A DNA stretch of 64,000 nucleotides from Azonexus fungiphilus (GTDB lineage: Bacteria; Pseudomonadota; Gammaproteobacteria; Burkholderiales; Rhodocyclaceae): contig NZ_RBXP01000013.1 in assembly GCF_003634965.1 (NCBI RefSeq), forward strand, positions 310,001 through 374,000, in the 5' to 3' direction. The first letter of the stretch is position 1. Each line of letters opens with the position of its first letter. Positions 1-7,833 of the stretch are shown here, one piece after another. The notes beneath the pieces were generated by a model, which saw only the letters and a program-made list of their open reading frames with translations, made no database searches and was not told where the DNA came from. Position numbers and translations under genes: made by a program.

Positions 1-767
1 AGAGCAGCGTCCCGGACAGCGAAATGTCCTTCCAGAACGCCTGGGGCATGGCCGACGAGGATATCTACGGACAGGCGTTGAAGATCGGCGACCAGGACCA
101 CGCCGCCGGCAAGCCCTTCTTCCTGCAGTTGATGACGACGTCCAACCACCGTCCCTACACCTATCCGGACGGTCGCATCGATATTGCCTCCGGTTCGGGC
201 CGCGAAGGCGCCGTCAAATACACCGACCACGCCATCGGCAAGTTCCTCGAACGGGCCCGCAGCAAGCCATGGTTTACCGACACCATCTTCGTCTTCGTCG
301 CCGACCACACCGCCGGCAGCGCCGGTTACGAGGATCTGCCGGTGGCCAACTACCACATCCCGCTGTTCATTTACGCGCCGGACCTCATCAAGGCGCGCGA
401 AGTGACGACGTTGGCCAGCCAGATCGACCTGGCACCGACCCTGCTCGGCCTGCTCGGCATCGATTACGAATCCACCTTCTTCGGTCACAACCTGCTGCTC
501 GACGCGCAACGTCCGGGCCGCGCGGTGATTGGCAACTACCAGCACCTCGGCCTGTTCGACGGCAAGGACCTCGCCATCCTCAGCCCGCGCCGCGACATGC
601 GCCGCCACGACGACGCGCTCGGCGAAAGCCGGGAAAGCCGCGTCGGCGCCGACGATCCGCTGATCCGCCGCGACATCGCCTATTACCAGGGAGCGAGTCA
701 CGCCTTCCGTAACGGCCTGCTGGCCTGGCACCCGCTGAAGGCGGCAAGCGATGGCACCAAGCGCTGA
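1..767 (+). CDS. LTA synthase-family sulfatase-fold protein, C-terminal part
   Basis: The reading frame is open from the left edge, so this is the C-terminal part of a longer protein and the ATG at 24 is internal. It is the alkaline-phosphatase/sulfatase fold of phosphoglycerol or phosphoethanolamine transferases: LMTTSNHRPY, then a VFVADHT metal-binding Asp-His, then NYHIPLFIYAP. In the family the enzyme is membrane-anchored and works on the outer face of the inner membrane, modifying lipids or glycans; the catalytic Thr would lie upstream of the window. Its 3' end overlaps the PAP2 gene by 17 bases, so the two are probably co-translated. Family call is confident; the substrate is not known. 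Confidence 0.8.
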   Translation, partial: SSVPDSEMSFQNAWGMADEDIYGQALKIGDQDHAAGKPFFLQLMTTSNHRPYTYPDGRIDIASGSGREGAVKYTDHAIGKFLERARSKPWFTDTIFVFVADHTAGSAGYEDLPVANYHIPLFIYAPDLIKAREVTTLASQIDLAPTLLGLLGIDYESTFFGHNLLLDAQRPGRAVIGNYQHLGLFDGKDLAILSPRRDMRRHDDALGESRESRVGADDPLIRRDIAYYQGASHAFRNGLLAWHPLKAASDGTKR

Positions 768-1506
768 CCCCAGCCCGTCCCGCCCGTTCGCCTTCGCGCT
801 CTGGCTGGGCCTGCCGCTGGCGGCGATGGGGCTGTTGCTGGCGATCGATCCGGCTCCACTCGACTTCTGGATCGCCGGCCATTTCCATGTTCCGGGCAGC
901 GGCTTCGTTGCCCGCGACAACTACTGGCTGGAAACCGTCCTGCACGACCGGGCGAAAACGCTGGTCATCGTCTTCGTGCTCGCCCTGGGCGTCGCCCTCG
1001 CCGCCAGCACCCGGCTCGCCGCGCTGCGCCCGTGGCGCGGCCCGCTCGCCTACGCGCTGCTGGCGATCGCCCTGTCCACTGCGGTCGTACCGCCGCTCAA
1101 GGTAGTCAGCGCGGTGCAATGTCCGTGGGATCTCAGCGCCTTCGGCGGCAGCGAGACTTTTTCATCCCTGCTCTCCGCGCGGCCATCGACCGAACATCCC
1201 GGACGCTGCTGGCCGGGCGGTCACGCTTCGACCGGTTTCTCGCTGATTGCCCTCTTCTTCGCCCTGCGCGACCGCCGGCCGCGGCTCGCCAGAAGCCTGC
1301 TGGTCGGCGCCCTGGCCTTCGGCAGCCTGCTCGCTGCCGGGCGCATGATCCAGGGTGCCCATTTCCTCTCGCACAACTTGTGGACGTTGCTGATCGACTG
1401 GAACATCTGCCTGCTCGTCTATCGCTTCACCATTTACCGCCGCAGCGCGTTGCCTGCCGTCCAGCCTAACCGCCTGACAATAGGATTGAATCCGGGCTCA
1501 AGCTGA
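751..1506 (+). CDS. PAP2-family membrane phosphatase
   Basis: 251 residues, mostly hydrophobic with about six membrane segments. The three PAP2 phosphatase motifs are visible: KVVSAVQCP (motif 1, with Cys where many members have Arg, as in the CPWDL subgroup), CWPGGHAS (motif 2) and GRMIQGAHFLSHNLW (motif 3 with the catalytic His). Family members hydrolyse phosphate esters of lipids or undecaprenyl pyrophosphate at the periplasmic face. The start overlaps the preceding LTA-synthase-like gene, which suggests a shared role in modifying envelope lipids, for example lipid A. It converges with the flavocytochrome gene 12 bases downstream. Confidence 0.85.
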   Translation: MAPSADPSPSRPFAFALWLGLPLAAMGLLLAIDPAPLDFWIAGHFHVPGSGFVARDNYWLETVLHDRAKTLVIVFVLALGVALAASTRLAALRPWRGPLAYALLAIALSTAVVPPLKVVSAVQCPWDLSAFGGSETFSSLLSARPSTEHPGRCWPGGHASTGFSLIALFFALRDRRPRLARSLLVGALAFGSLLAAGRMIQGAHFLSHNLWTLLIDWNICLLVYRFTIYRRSALPAVQPNRLTIGLNPGSS

Positions 1507-1518
1507 GCCAATCCCGCT

Positions 1519-2820
1519 TCAGCGCATCACGAAGGCCTCCTGGTGAAAGCGGCGGACCTGGCGGCCTAGGCCGTCGCGCAGGGCGCCGGCCAGGCCGGCC
1601 GGGCCGCAGAACCAGACCTCGGCGGGTCCGCCGCGGCCGGCCAGCAGAGCGTCGGCGTCGAGCCGCTCGCCCTGGGCGGCGCCGTGCACGCGCAGGCGGA
1701 CGCCGGGGAGACCGGCGCACAGGGCCTGCAGGCGGGCGACGAAGGGATCGCGCTCGCGGTCGCGGGTGCAGTAATGCAGTTCGGCCTGGGCGACGGCCGG
1801 CGTTTCCTGCAGGGCCGCCAGCCAGGCCAGGAAGGGCGTCACCCCGATGCCGCCGGCGACCCACAGCTGGCGGACGTCGGCACGCCGGCGGGCAAGCTCG
1901 AAGCGGCCGTAGGGGCCTTCGACGACAACCGGGCTGCCGATCGCGAGTGTCGCCGGCAGGCGCCGGGTGTAGTCGCCGAGGGCCTTGATGCAGAACTCGA
2001 CGCAAGCGTCGCCGCGATCGGCATCGGCGATGGTGAATGGATGGGCGCCCTCGGCGCGGTCGAAGGTGACCAGCGCGAACTGCCCCGGACGGTGGCCGCG
2101 CCAGCCGGCATCGAGGCGGCAGCGCACGCGCAGGACATCGTCGGCGAGTGTTTCCAGTTCGACGATGCGGCCGCTCACGCTGCGGCCGCGACCGACATTG
2201 CCGAGCAGCGAACGCAATGCGCCGTAGCTTCCCAGCGCGACGAACAGGCCAAGCAGCCAGCCGCTCGGCTGGGTCCAGTAGGTCGCCGGCGAGAGCAGCA
2301 CCGAATGGAAGGCGAGCAGCAGGTAGAGCACCGGCATTGCCCGGTGCAGGAAGCGCCAGTTGCGGTAGGGAAAACGTTGCCACAGGGTGATCGCGACCAG
2401 GACGACAAGCAGGTAGAAACCCCATTCGCCGAGATCGCCGGCGAGGTGGCGCAGGCTGTCCAGGATGTTGCCGAACTTTTCCTTGGGCACCCGGCCGGCA
2501 CGGCCGATCGACGATTTCAGCAGATCGTCGGACATCTCGATCAGCCAGTGCAGGATCGCGAAGACGCCGCCGAGGATGCCCGCCCACTTGTGCGTCCGGT
2601 AGATCCGGTCCATGCCGCCGAGCGGCGTTTCCAGCCAGGCCGGGCGCGCCGCCAGGAAGGTCGCCAGCGAGAGCAGGCCGATTGCGAGCAGGCCGCTCAG
2701 GTAAAGCAGCTGCTGGTAGGCGATCCACCATGGATGGGCCGTCGACGCCGGCGCCAGCGACCAGGCGGCCGCCCAGGCCAGCGCCAGCACCGCGACCAGA
2801 CCGCCGAGCAGCGCCTTCAT
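1519..2820 (-). CDS. Ferric-reductase-like flavocytochrome b with ferredoxin-reductase domain
   Basis: 433 residues. The N-terminal half is a ferric-reductase-type membrane domain with paired helix histidines (THKWAG and ILHW, then LHRAMP and AFHSV) suited to two b hemes. The C-terminal half is a ferredoxin-NADP reductase module: HPFTI for FAD, WVAGGIGVTPF for the nucleotide phosphate and a WFCGPAG near the end. It should carry electrons from NAD(P)H across the membrane. The start is the ATG that overlaps the PepSY stop (ATGA). As last gene of the SHP-DHC-PepSY operon it is the likely electron donor to those cytochromes, which is inference. Longer open frames over the same bases are GC-driven shadows. 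Confidence 0.82.
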   Translation of the reverse strand: MKALLGGLVAVLALAWAAAWSLAPASTAHPWWIAYQQLLYLSGLLAIGLLSLATFLAARPAWLETPLGGMDRIYRTHKWAGILGGVFAILHWLIEMSDDLLKSSIGRAGRVPKEKFGNILDSLRHLAGDLGEWGFYLLVVLVAITLWQRFPYRNWRFLHRAMPVLYLLLAFHSVLLSPATYWTQPSGWLLGLFVALGSYGALRSLLGNVGRGRSVSGRIVELETLADDVLRVRCRLDAGWRGHRPGQFALVTFDRAEGAHPFTIADADRGDACVEFCIKALGDYTRRLPATLAIGSPVVVEGPYGRFELARRRADVRQLWVAGGIGVTPFLAWLAALQETPAVAQAELHYCTRDRERDPFVARLQALCAGLPGVRLRVHGAAQGERLDADALLAGRGGPAEVWFCGPAGLAGALRDGLGRQVRRFHQEAFVMR

Positions 2821-3164
2821 GGCCGGCCTCCGCCGGCCGGCAGGTCGTCGCGGCAGCGCCGCTTGCTGCATTCGCGAGCCTCGCCGGCGGCCTGCCCGGC
2901 CGGGCGGGGAACCAGCAACTCGCCGCTGCGGGCGTCGAAAAGGAACTTGCCGCGCAGCCCCTGGCGGTCGGTGGCGCGCACCTCGTAGCGCCCGTGTTCG
3001 CGCTCGATTTCCTCGATGTTGCGGTAGCCCGCGGCTTCCAGCCGGGCGACCAGCGCCGACATCGGCAACCAGCCGCCGGCCGGCGGCTGGCGCGTTTCGC
3101 CGGCGGCAACGCCGAGACTGCAGGCGGCGAGCAGTGCCGCCAGGCAATGATGGATCCTGTGCAT
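2817..3164 (-). CDS. Periplasmic PepSY-domain protein
   Basis: 115 residues with a Sec signal peptide (cleavage near AAG-ETRQ). The body matches a single PepSY domain: MSALVARLEAAGYRNIEEIEREHGRYEVRA, then FDARSGELLV. PepSY domains are extracytoplasmic and often accompany ferric-reductase-like flavocytochromes and two-component systems. The C-terminal tail holds two Cys (ECSKRRC) of unknown role. A GGGAGA ribosome site precedes the ATG. Its stop overlaps the flavocytochrome start by four bases, which indicates coupled translation. A second PepSY gene lies in the divergent operon at 4628. Confidence 0.8.
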   Translation of the reverse strand: MHRIHHCLAALLAACSLGVAAGETRQPPAGGWLPMSALVARLEAAGYRNIEEIEREHGRYEVRATDRQGLRGKFLFDARSGELLVPRPAGQAAGEARECSKRRCRDDLPAGGGRP

Positions 3165-3200
3165 GATGTTTCTCCCTGTCAGCGACGGCGCGACACGCCG

Positions 3201-3692
3201 TCAGTCCTCGTAATAGCCGCGTTCGGCATCGGCGTGGCAGGCGACGCAATTGGCCTTGCTGCGCACTTCCTTGTGGCGCCACTCCCAGTCCGGCACCTCG
3301 CGGTGCTCGCGCACCCACTTCGGCAGCCCGGTGATGCGCTGCGGCGCCGCCCCGGCATCGACGCCGCGCAGCAACTTGGCGCCGTAGCGGCTGCCGCCGC
3401 TGTCGCCGGCGTTGGCGACCAGCCAGGCGGTGATTTTTCGGGCAATTTCAGGGTCGACCGTCGCATCCTCGCCAAAATGCCGGTCGAGCTCGCCCATCAT
3501 CTTCCGCCACGACGCCGCCGGCAGCATCGACGGGGCGAAGGCCAGGTGGCAGCTGCCGCATTCTTCGCGAACCAGCGGCTCGCTGACCGGCGGGAAGAAA
3601 TGGCTGCCGCCGGCGCGGGCGCTGCCGAGGACGAGGGCGGAAAAGCCGGCCGCCAGGGCGACCAGGACCAGGGGGCGCAGTGTCATTTTCAT
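3201..3692 (-). CDS. Diheme cytochrome c (DHC type)
   Basis: 163 residues with a signal peptide (MKMTLRPLVLVALAAGFSALVLGSARA). Two CxxCH heme sites are visible, CGSCH near residue 47 and CVACH near the C-terminus, with histidines between them available as axial ligands. It resembles the diheme cytochrome c that donates electrons to SHP in other Proteobacteria, and the next gene upstream is an SHP homologue, which supports that pairing. The start is the ATG that gives the signal peptide; the longer open frame upstream reads through the SHP gene in another frame. Gaps are 11 bases to SHP and 36 to PepSY. Confidence 0.85.
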   Translation of the reverse strand: MKMTLRPLVLVALAAGFSALVLGSARAGGSHFFPPVSEPLVREECGSCHLAFAPSMLPAASWRKMMGELDRHFGEDATVDPEIARKITAWLVANAGDSGGSRYGAKLLRGVDAGAAPQRITGLPKWVREHREVPDWEWRHKEVRSKANCVACHADAERGYYED

Positions 3693-3703
3693 CGTCGCGC
3701 TCC

Positions 3704-4117
3704 TCAGCGGCTGGCCACGAAGCTGAGCCAGTCGCCCTTCTCCTGGGCGGTGCAGGCGCGACCGAGGACTTCGTCGCAATTGCGCTTGAACCATTTCTCG
3801 ACCTTGGCCGGGTCGGCATAGCGCCCGGGGGTGACGGAAAGCGCCATCGGATCGATGCGCTTGCCGCTGCGGGCAGTGCCCGGCTGGCGCGGATCCTGGC
3901 CGTGACAGCTGGCGCAGGCCGGTGAATCGGGCTTGCCGCGGCCAAACTCGGTGCGGTGGAGAACTTCGCCGCGTTGTGCCGAAAAACCGGCGAAGGCCGG
4001 GTTCTCGCTGCGGGCGGCACTGGCGTAGGCGGTCAGCTGGGCGGCCAGGGGCGTCGCCGCGAACGCCGGCGAAAAGGCGGCGACGAGGGCGATCAGGGAA
4101 AGGTGGCGGATGGACAT
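3704..4117 (-). CDS. SHP-type monoheme cytochrome c (DUF1924)
   Basis: 137 residues with a signal peptide ending near AFAA. One heme site, CASCH, is followed by DPRQPGTARSGKRIDPMALSVTPGRY and then WFKRNCDEVLGRACT. This is the pattern of the sphaeroides heme protein (SHP), where Asn in the RNC motif is the labile sixth heme ligand and the two Cys form a disulfide. SHPs are high-spin cytochromes that bind O2, NO or peroxide; the physiological role is unsettled. I chose MSIRHLSL as start because it leads directly into the signal peptide. First gene of the SHP-DHC-PepSY-flavocytochrome operon. Confidence 0.85.
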   Translation of the reverse strand: MSIRHLSLIALVAAFSPAFAATPLAAQLTAYASAARSENPAFAGFSAQRGEVLHRTEFGRGKPDSPACASCHGQDPRQPGTARSGKRIDPMALSVTPGRYADPAKVEKWFKRNCDEVLGRACTAQEKGDWLSFVASR

Positions 4118-4165
4118 CGGTGAGCTCCTGCGGGTGACGATGGCTCGCACTATGCAGGTGCACCG

Positions 4166-4204
4166 CTGAATGCAACCTGAAAGCCGCGTTCAGCTCAGGT
4201 TCAG
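4166..4204. promoter_or_regulatory. Symmetric tandem CTGAA/TTCAG repeat array, candidate response-regulator operator
   Basis: CTGAA occurs at 4166-4170 and 4177-4181, and its complement TTCAG at 4189-4193 and 4200-4204. Each pair has an 11-base period and the two pairs face each other. Tandem pentamers with one helical turn of spacing are typical of OmpR/PmrA/QseB-family sites. The array sits between two divergent operons, one of which encodes an OmpR-family regulator and its kinase. It is 48 bases from the SHP start and 104 from the start at 4309. Confidence 0.55.
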
Positions 4205-4308
4205 GCAGCGCGGTGTAAAACCGTCAATGGGGAATGAAGTCCGGCCTGCATCAACGCATGGCGGGCCACGCGCCCGCATGACATCATTCAGATCGCAAGG
4301 AGTCCATC

Positions 4309-4614
4309 ATGTCCGCAACCCGCTTCCGCACCACCCTCGTCGCCCTTCTCGTCGCCTGCGCCGGCAGCCTGGCCGCCGCCGAACCGGCGACGGTCACCGC
4401 CGACCAGCTGATGACCGCCGAGGAACGTACCGAGCAGCGCAACCGCATGCGCGCCGCCCGGACCGAGGACGAACGCGCCGCCATCCGCGCCGAAAACCAT
4501 CAGCGGATGAGCGAGCGCGCCGCCGCCCGCGGCCAGGTCCTGACGCCGGTCAACCCGCAGTCGCCGGGCGCTGGCGCCGGCCGCGGCCCGGGTGCCGGGC
4601 GCAACCGTCCGTAG
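4309..4614 (+). CDS. Small periplasmic charged helical protein, unknown function
   Basis: 101 residues. It has a signal peptide (MSATRFRTTLVALLVACAGSLAAAE), then a strongly helical stretch rich in Glu and Arg (MTAEERTEQRNRMRAARTEDERAAIRAENHQRMSERA is its core, in pieces), then a Gly/Pro/Arg tail. The periodic E-R pattern recalls small Spy/CpxP-like periplasmic proteins, but I cannot assign it to a family. A GCAAGGAG ribosome site precedes the ATG. It is the first gene of the operon that continues with PepSY, response regulator and kinase, so it may be a sensor accessory or a target. Confidence 0.65.
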   Translation: MSATRFRTTLVALLVACAGSLAAAEPATVTADQLMTAEERTEQRNRMRAARTEDERAAIRAENHQRMSERAAARGQVLTPVNPQSPGAGAGRGPGAGRNRP

Positions 4615-4627
4615 GCCGTCGGTGCCG

Positions 4628-4963
4628 ATGCGCCCGCTCCGCTGCCTGGGCCTGCTGCTCGGCCTCGGCTGCGCCCTGATCTGGCAGCCGCCGGCCCGGG
4701 CCGACGGCCGCCAGGATCACGAGATCGCCCGCCGGGCGCTGGCCGCCGGTGAAATCCTGCCGCTCGCCAGCGTCCTCGAACGGGTCGAGCGCGAACACCA
4801 CGGCGAAGTGCTCGAAGTCGAGCTCGAACGCGACGATGGCCAGTGGCGCTACGAAATCAAGATGCTGCGCCGCGACGGCGGCATCAACAAGCTGCTGGTC
4901 GACGCCCGCGACGGCCGCCTGCTCGCGATCAAGGGCCGCCATGGCCGGAAGGGGCGCGACTGA
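4628..4963 (+). CDS. Periplasmic PepSY-domain protein of the two-component operon
   Basis: 111 residues from the ATG at 4628, which opens a clear signal peptide (MRPLRCLGLLLGLGCALIWQPPARA). The rest is one PepSY domain: ILPLASVLERVEREHHGEVLEVELER, then YEIKMLRRDGGINKLLVDARDGRLLAIKG. This arrangement, a short secreted PepSY protein just before an OmpR-type regulator and a PhoQ-type kinase, is common in Proteobacteria. The stop overlaps the regulator ATG by one base (TGATG). An upstream ATG at 4592 lies inside the previous gene and is not preferred. Confidence 0.8.
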   Translation: MRPLRCLGLLLGLGCALIWQPPARADGRQDHEIARRALAAGEILPLASVLERVEREHHGEVLEVELERDDGQWRYEIKMLRRDGGINKLLVDARDGRLLAIKGRHGRKGRD

Positions 4964-5625
4964 TGCATCTCCTGGTCGTCGAGGACGAACCGACGCTGAA
5001 CCTGCAGATCGCCCGCAGCCTGCGCGCCGAGGGCTATGTCGTCGATGTCGCGGTGAACGGCCGCGACGCGCTGCACCTGGGCAACGAGGAAAGCTTCGAC
5101 GCGGTCGTCCTCGACCTCGGCCTGCCGCAGCTCGACGGCCTTTCCGTACTCCGCGAATGGCGTGCCGCCGGCCGCGCCATGCCGGTGCTGATCCTGACCG
5201 CACGCGGCGACTGGCACGAACGCGTCACCGGCATCGACGCCGGCGCCGACGACTACCTGGTCAAGCCCTTCCACATGGAAGAACTGAGCGCCCGCCTGCG
5301 CGCCCTGATCCGTCGCGCCGCCGGCCAGGCCGGCAACGAACTGCGCAACGGCCCGCTCAGCCTCGACCTGCGCAGTGCCCGCGTCTGCCTCGACGGCCAG
5401 CCGCTGACGCTGACCAGCCACGAGTTCCGCGTCCTCGCCTGCCTGCTCCGCCAGCGCGGCGAGGTCGTCTCGCGGGCGACGCTGGCCGAGCACGTCTATC
5501 CGCTCGACGCCGAGCGCGACTCGAACACCCTCGAGGTCTTCGTCGGCCGGCTGCGCAAGAAGCTGCCCGAGGGCATGATCGAGACCCTGCGCGGCCTCGG
5601 CTACCGGCTGCGCGCCGAACCATGA
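4963..5625 (+). CDS. OmpR-family response regulator
   Basis: 220 residues. The receiver domain carries the acidic pair EDE at 7-9, phospho-acceptor Asp near residue 51 (VVLDLGLP), Thr in LILTARG and Lys in DDYLVKPF. A winged-helix DNA-binding domain follows (LTSHEFRVLACLLRQRGEVVSR, then NTLEVFVGRLRKKL and GLGYRLR). Translation is coupled to PepSY upstream and to the kinase downstream (ATGA). The mirrored CTGAA/TTCAG repeats at 4166-4204 fit a dimer-binding site for this class, so I infer that it controls both its own operon and the divergent cytochrome operon. Confidence 0.92.
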   Translation: MHLLVVEDEPTLNLQIARSLRAEGYVVDVAVNGRDALHLGNEESFDAVVLDLGLPQLDGLSVLREWRAAGRAMPVLILTARGDWHERVTGIDAGADDYLVKPFHMEELSARLRALIRRAAGQAGNELRNGPLSLDLRSARVCLDGQPLTLTSHEFRVLACLLRQRGEVVSRATLAEHVYPLDAERDSNTLEVFVGRLRKKLPEGMIETLRGLGYRLRAEP

Positions 5626-6998
5626 AGCGCCCGGCCTCGCTCCGCCTGCGCCTGCTCGCCGGCACCCTGGCCTGGATGCTGGCGACCATCGCGGCAACCG
5701 GCTGGCTGCTCCAGGCGATGTTCGAGGAACACCTGGCCGGCCAGTTCCGCGCCGAACTGGCGATCCACCTCGAGCAACTGGCGGCCAACCTCGAAGCCGG
5801 CGCCGACGGCCGCCCGGTGCTCGCCCGCCCGCTCAGCGACCCGCGCCTCGAGCGCCCCTACGCCGGCCTCTACTGGCAGGTAGACCGGATGGCCGAGGCT
5901 GGCGGCGCCGGCCAGACCGCGGTACTGCGCTCGCGCTCGCTGTGGGATGCCGAACTGGCCGTCCCCGGCGACCGCCTGGCCGACGGCGAACGCCACGAAC
6001 ACCGGGTTGCCGGCCCGCAAGGCCAGTCGCTGCGCCTGCTCGAACAGACCCTGCGCCCGGCCGAGACGCCCGACGCGGCCTGGCGGCTGATCGTCGCCGC
6101 CGACGAAAAACGCCTCGTCGAGCCGGTCGACCGTCTGCGTACCCTGCTCCTCGCCGGGCTCGCCCTGCTCGCCTGCGGCCTCGGCCTGGCCGCCGCCTTC
6201 CAGGTATTCGCCGGCCTGCGTCCGCTGGCCCGGCTGCGCGACGAGCTGGCCCGACTGCGCGACGGCGACCGGGCGACGCTGGGCGACGATCATCCGCGCG
6301 AGATCCAGCCGCTGGTCGACGAACTCAACGTCCTGCTGCGGCGCAACGCCGAGTTCGTCGAGCGCGCCCGCAGCCAGGCCGGCAACCTGGCGCACGCGGT
6401 ACGCACGCCGCTGACCGTGCTCGCCAATGCCGCCGCCGGCGCCGACGGCGAACTGGCGGCGCTGGTGCGCAGCCAGGTGGCGACCGCCGGCGCCCAGATC
6501 GACCATCACCTGGCGCGTGCCCGCGTCGCCGCCAACGCCCAGGCACGCCACGGCCAGTGCGCGGTGCGCCCGGTGGTCGACGGTCTGGTCCGGGTCATGC
6601 AGCGCGTGCACGGCGAGCGCGGCCTGAGCTTCGTCGTCGAAGGCGACGCCCAGACGGCGTTTCGCGGCGAGGCCCAGGATCTTCAGGAAATGCTCGGCAA
6701 CCTGCTCGACAACGCCGGCAAGTGGGCGCGCTCGCGGATCCGGATCGGGATGGGCGCCACCGACGGGATGCTGGTCATCGACATTGACGACGACGGCCCG
6801 GGGATTCCGGTGGCAGCTCGCGGCGAACTGGTGCGCCGGGGCCGGCGCGGCGACGAACAGGTCGCCGGCAGCGGCCTCGGCCTGGCCATCGTCGACGATC
6901 TGGCCAGCCTTTACGGCGGCGAACTGGCGCTGCTCGACGCGCCCGGCGGCGGCCTGCGCGTCCGCCTGACGCTGCCGCGCGCGCGGCCTAGTGCGTGA
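5622..6998 (+). CDS. PhoQ/QseC-type membrane sensor histidine kinase
   Basis: 458 residues. Membrane helices lie at about 10-32 and 175-197 with a periplasmic sensor of about 140 residues between. The dimerisation box is GNLAHAVRTPLTVL with His near 258. The ATPase domain shows MLGNLLDNAGKWA (N box), DIDDDGPGIP (G1) and GSGLGLAIVDDL (G2). This His-box variant is typical of kinases that follow PepSY genes. It starts inside the regulator stop and its last 11 bases overlap the convergent ZIP gene end. The signal sensed is unknown; the neighbours suggest periplasmic redox or metal state. Confidence 0.9.
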   Translation: MKRPASLRLRLLAGTLAWMLATIAATGWLLQAMFEEHLAGQFRAELAIHLEQLAANLEAGADGRPVLARPLSDPRLERPYAGLYWQVDRMAEAGGAGQTAVLRSRSLWDAELAVPGDRLADGERHEHRVAGPQGQSLRLLEQTLRPAETPDAAWRLIVAADEKRLVEPVDRLRTLLLAGLALLACGLGLAAAFQVFAGLRPLARLRDELARLRDGDRATLGDDHPREIQPLVDELNVLLRRNAEFVERARSQAGNLAHAVRTPLTVLANAAAGADGELAALVRSQVATAGAQIDHHLARARVAANAQARHGQCAVRPVVDGLVRVMQRVHGERGLSFVVEGDAQTAFRGEAQDLQEMLGNLLDNAGKWARSRIRIGMGATDGMLVIDIDDDGPGIPVAARGELVRRGRRGDEQVAGSGLGLAIVDDLASLYGGELALLDAPGGGLRVRLTLPRARPSA

Positions 6999-7833
6999 AC
7001 CAGCCGACCAGCGGCACCACGGCGACGCCGGCGCCGATCAGCAGGCTCTGCCGGACGAAGCTGTCGCGCTGCTTGTGCAGCAGCGGGAAGATGTCGGCCA
7101 GCGCGACGTAGATGAAGCTCGAGGCGGCGATCACCAGGACGTAGGGGAGCACGAAATCGGCGGTGGACAGCGCGAAGTAGCCGAGCGCGCCGCCGAGCAG
7201 CGAACTCAGGCTGGAACCGGCGTTGGCCAGGAAGGCCTTGGTATTGCTCCAGCCGGCGTTGCGCAGCAGCACGAAATCGCCCATTTCCTGCGGCACCTCG
7301 TGGGCGATGATGGCCACCGTCGTGGTCATGCCGAGCACCGGATCGGCGATGAAGGCGGCGGCGATCAGGACGCCGTCGACGAAGTTGTGGAAGGCGTCGC
7401 CGATCAGGATCAGCGGCGGCGCCGTGACCGTCGCGTGGTGACCTTCATGGGCGCTGCAGTCGCCGTGCGAGTGGCGCCACAGGGCCAGCCGCTCGAGCGC
7501 GAAGAACGCGAACAGCGTGCCCAGCATCAGCGCGAACAGCGTCGCGAACGGGCCGCCGTGGTTGTGACCGGCATGCGCATCCTCCTCGGCGGCGATGGCA
7601 GCGTGGTCGTCGGGGCCGTGGTCGTGGCCGGCATGGATGTCGACCGGTGGCAGCGAGTTGAAGGCTTCCGGCAGGATGTGCAGGAAGGCCGACGACAGCA
7701 TCACGCCGGCGGCGAAAGCGACCAGTATCGCGGTCGACTGCCGCGACAGGCGGAAAACCACCAGCGCCGCCGCGGCCATGCTGATCAGGCCGCCGGCCAG
7801 GCAGGCCAGCAGGATCATGCTCAGGGTGTTCAT
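6988..7833 (-). CDS. ZIP-family metal (zinc) transporter
   Basis: 281 residues with about eight membrane helices. The metal-site helix signatures are present: IGDAFHNFVDGVLIAAAF and IIAHEVPQEMGDFVLL. A long loop after helix 2-3 is full of His and Asp (DIHAGHDHGPDDH, then HAGHNHGG) and a second His patch (HSHGDCSAHEGHH) follows. ZIP proteins bring Zn2+ or Fe2+ into the cytoplasm. Start ATG overlaps the DUF3299 stop by four bases, making this the last of eight genes in the zinc operon, and a zinc-uptake role fits. It converges with the kinase gene with an 11-base overlap. Confidence 0.9.
   Translation of the reverse strand: MNTLSMILLACLAGGLISMAAAALVVFRLSRQSTAILVAFAAGVMLSSAFLHILPEAFNSLPPVDIHAGHDHGPDDHAAIAAEEDAHAGHNHGGPFATLFALMLGTLFAFFALERLALWRHSHGDCSAHEGHHATVTAPPLILIGDAFHNFVDGVLIAAAFIADPVLGMTTTVAIIAHEVPQEMGDFVLLRNAGWSNTKAFLANAGSSLSSLLGGALGYFALSTADFVLPYVLVIAASSFIYVALADIFPLLHKQRDSFVRQSLLIGAGVAVVPLVGWFTH

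Noticed and set aside
1466..3109. 547-codon minus frame over the flavocytochrome
   Set aside because: The competing frame carries heme, FAD and NAD motifs; this one is Pro/Arg-rich with none.
4749..5621. Long N-terminal extension of the sensor kinase frame
   Set aside because: It would run through the response regulator gene in another frame; the ATG at 5622 gives a normal kinase start coupled to the regulator stop.
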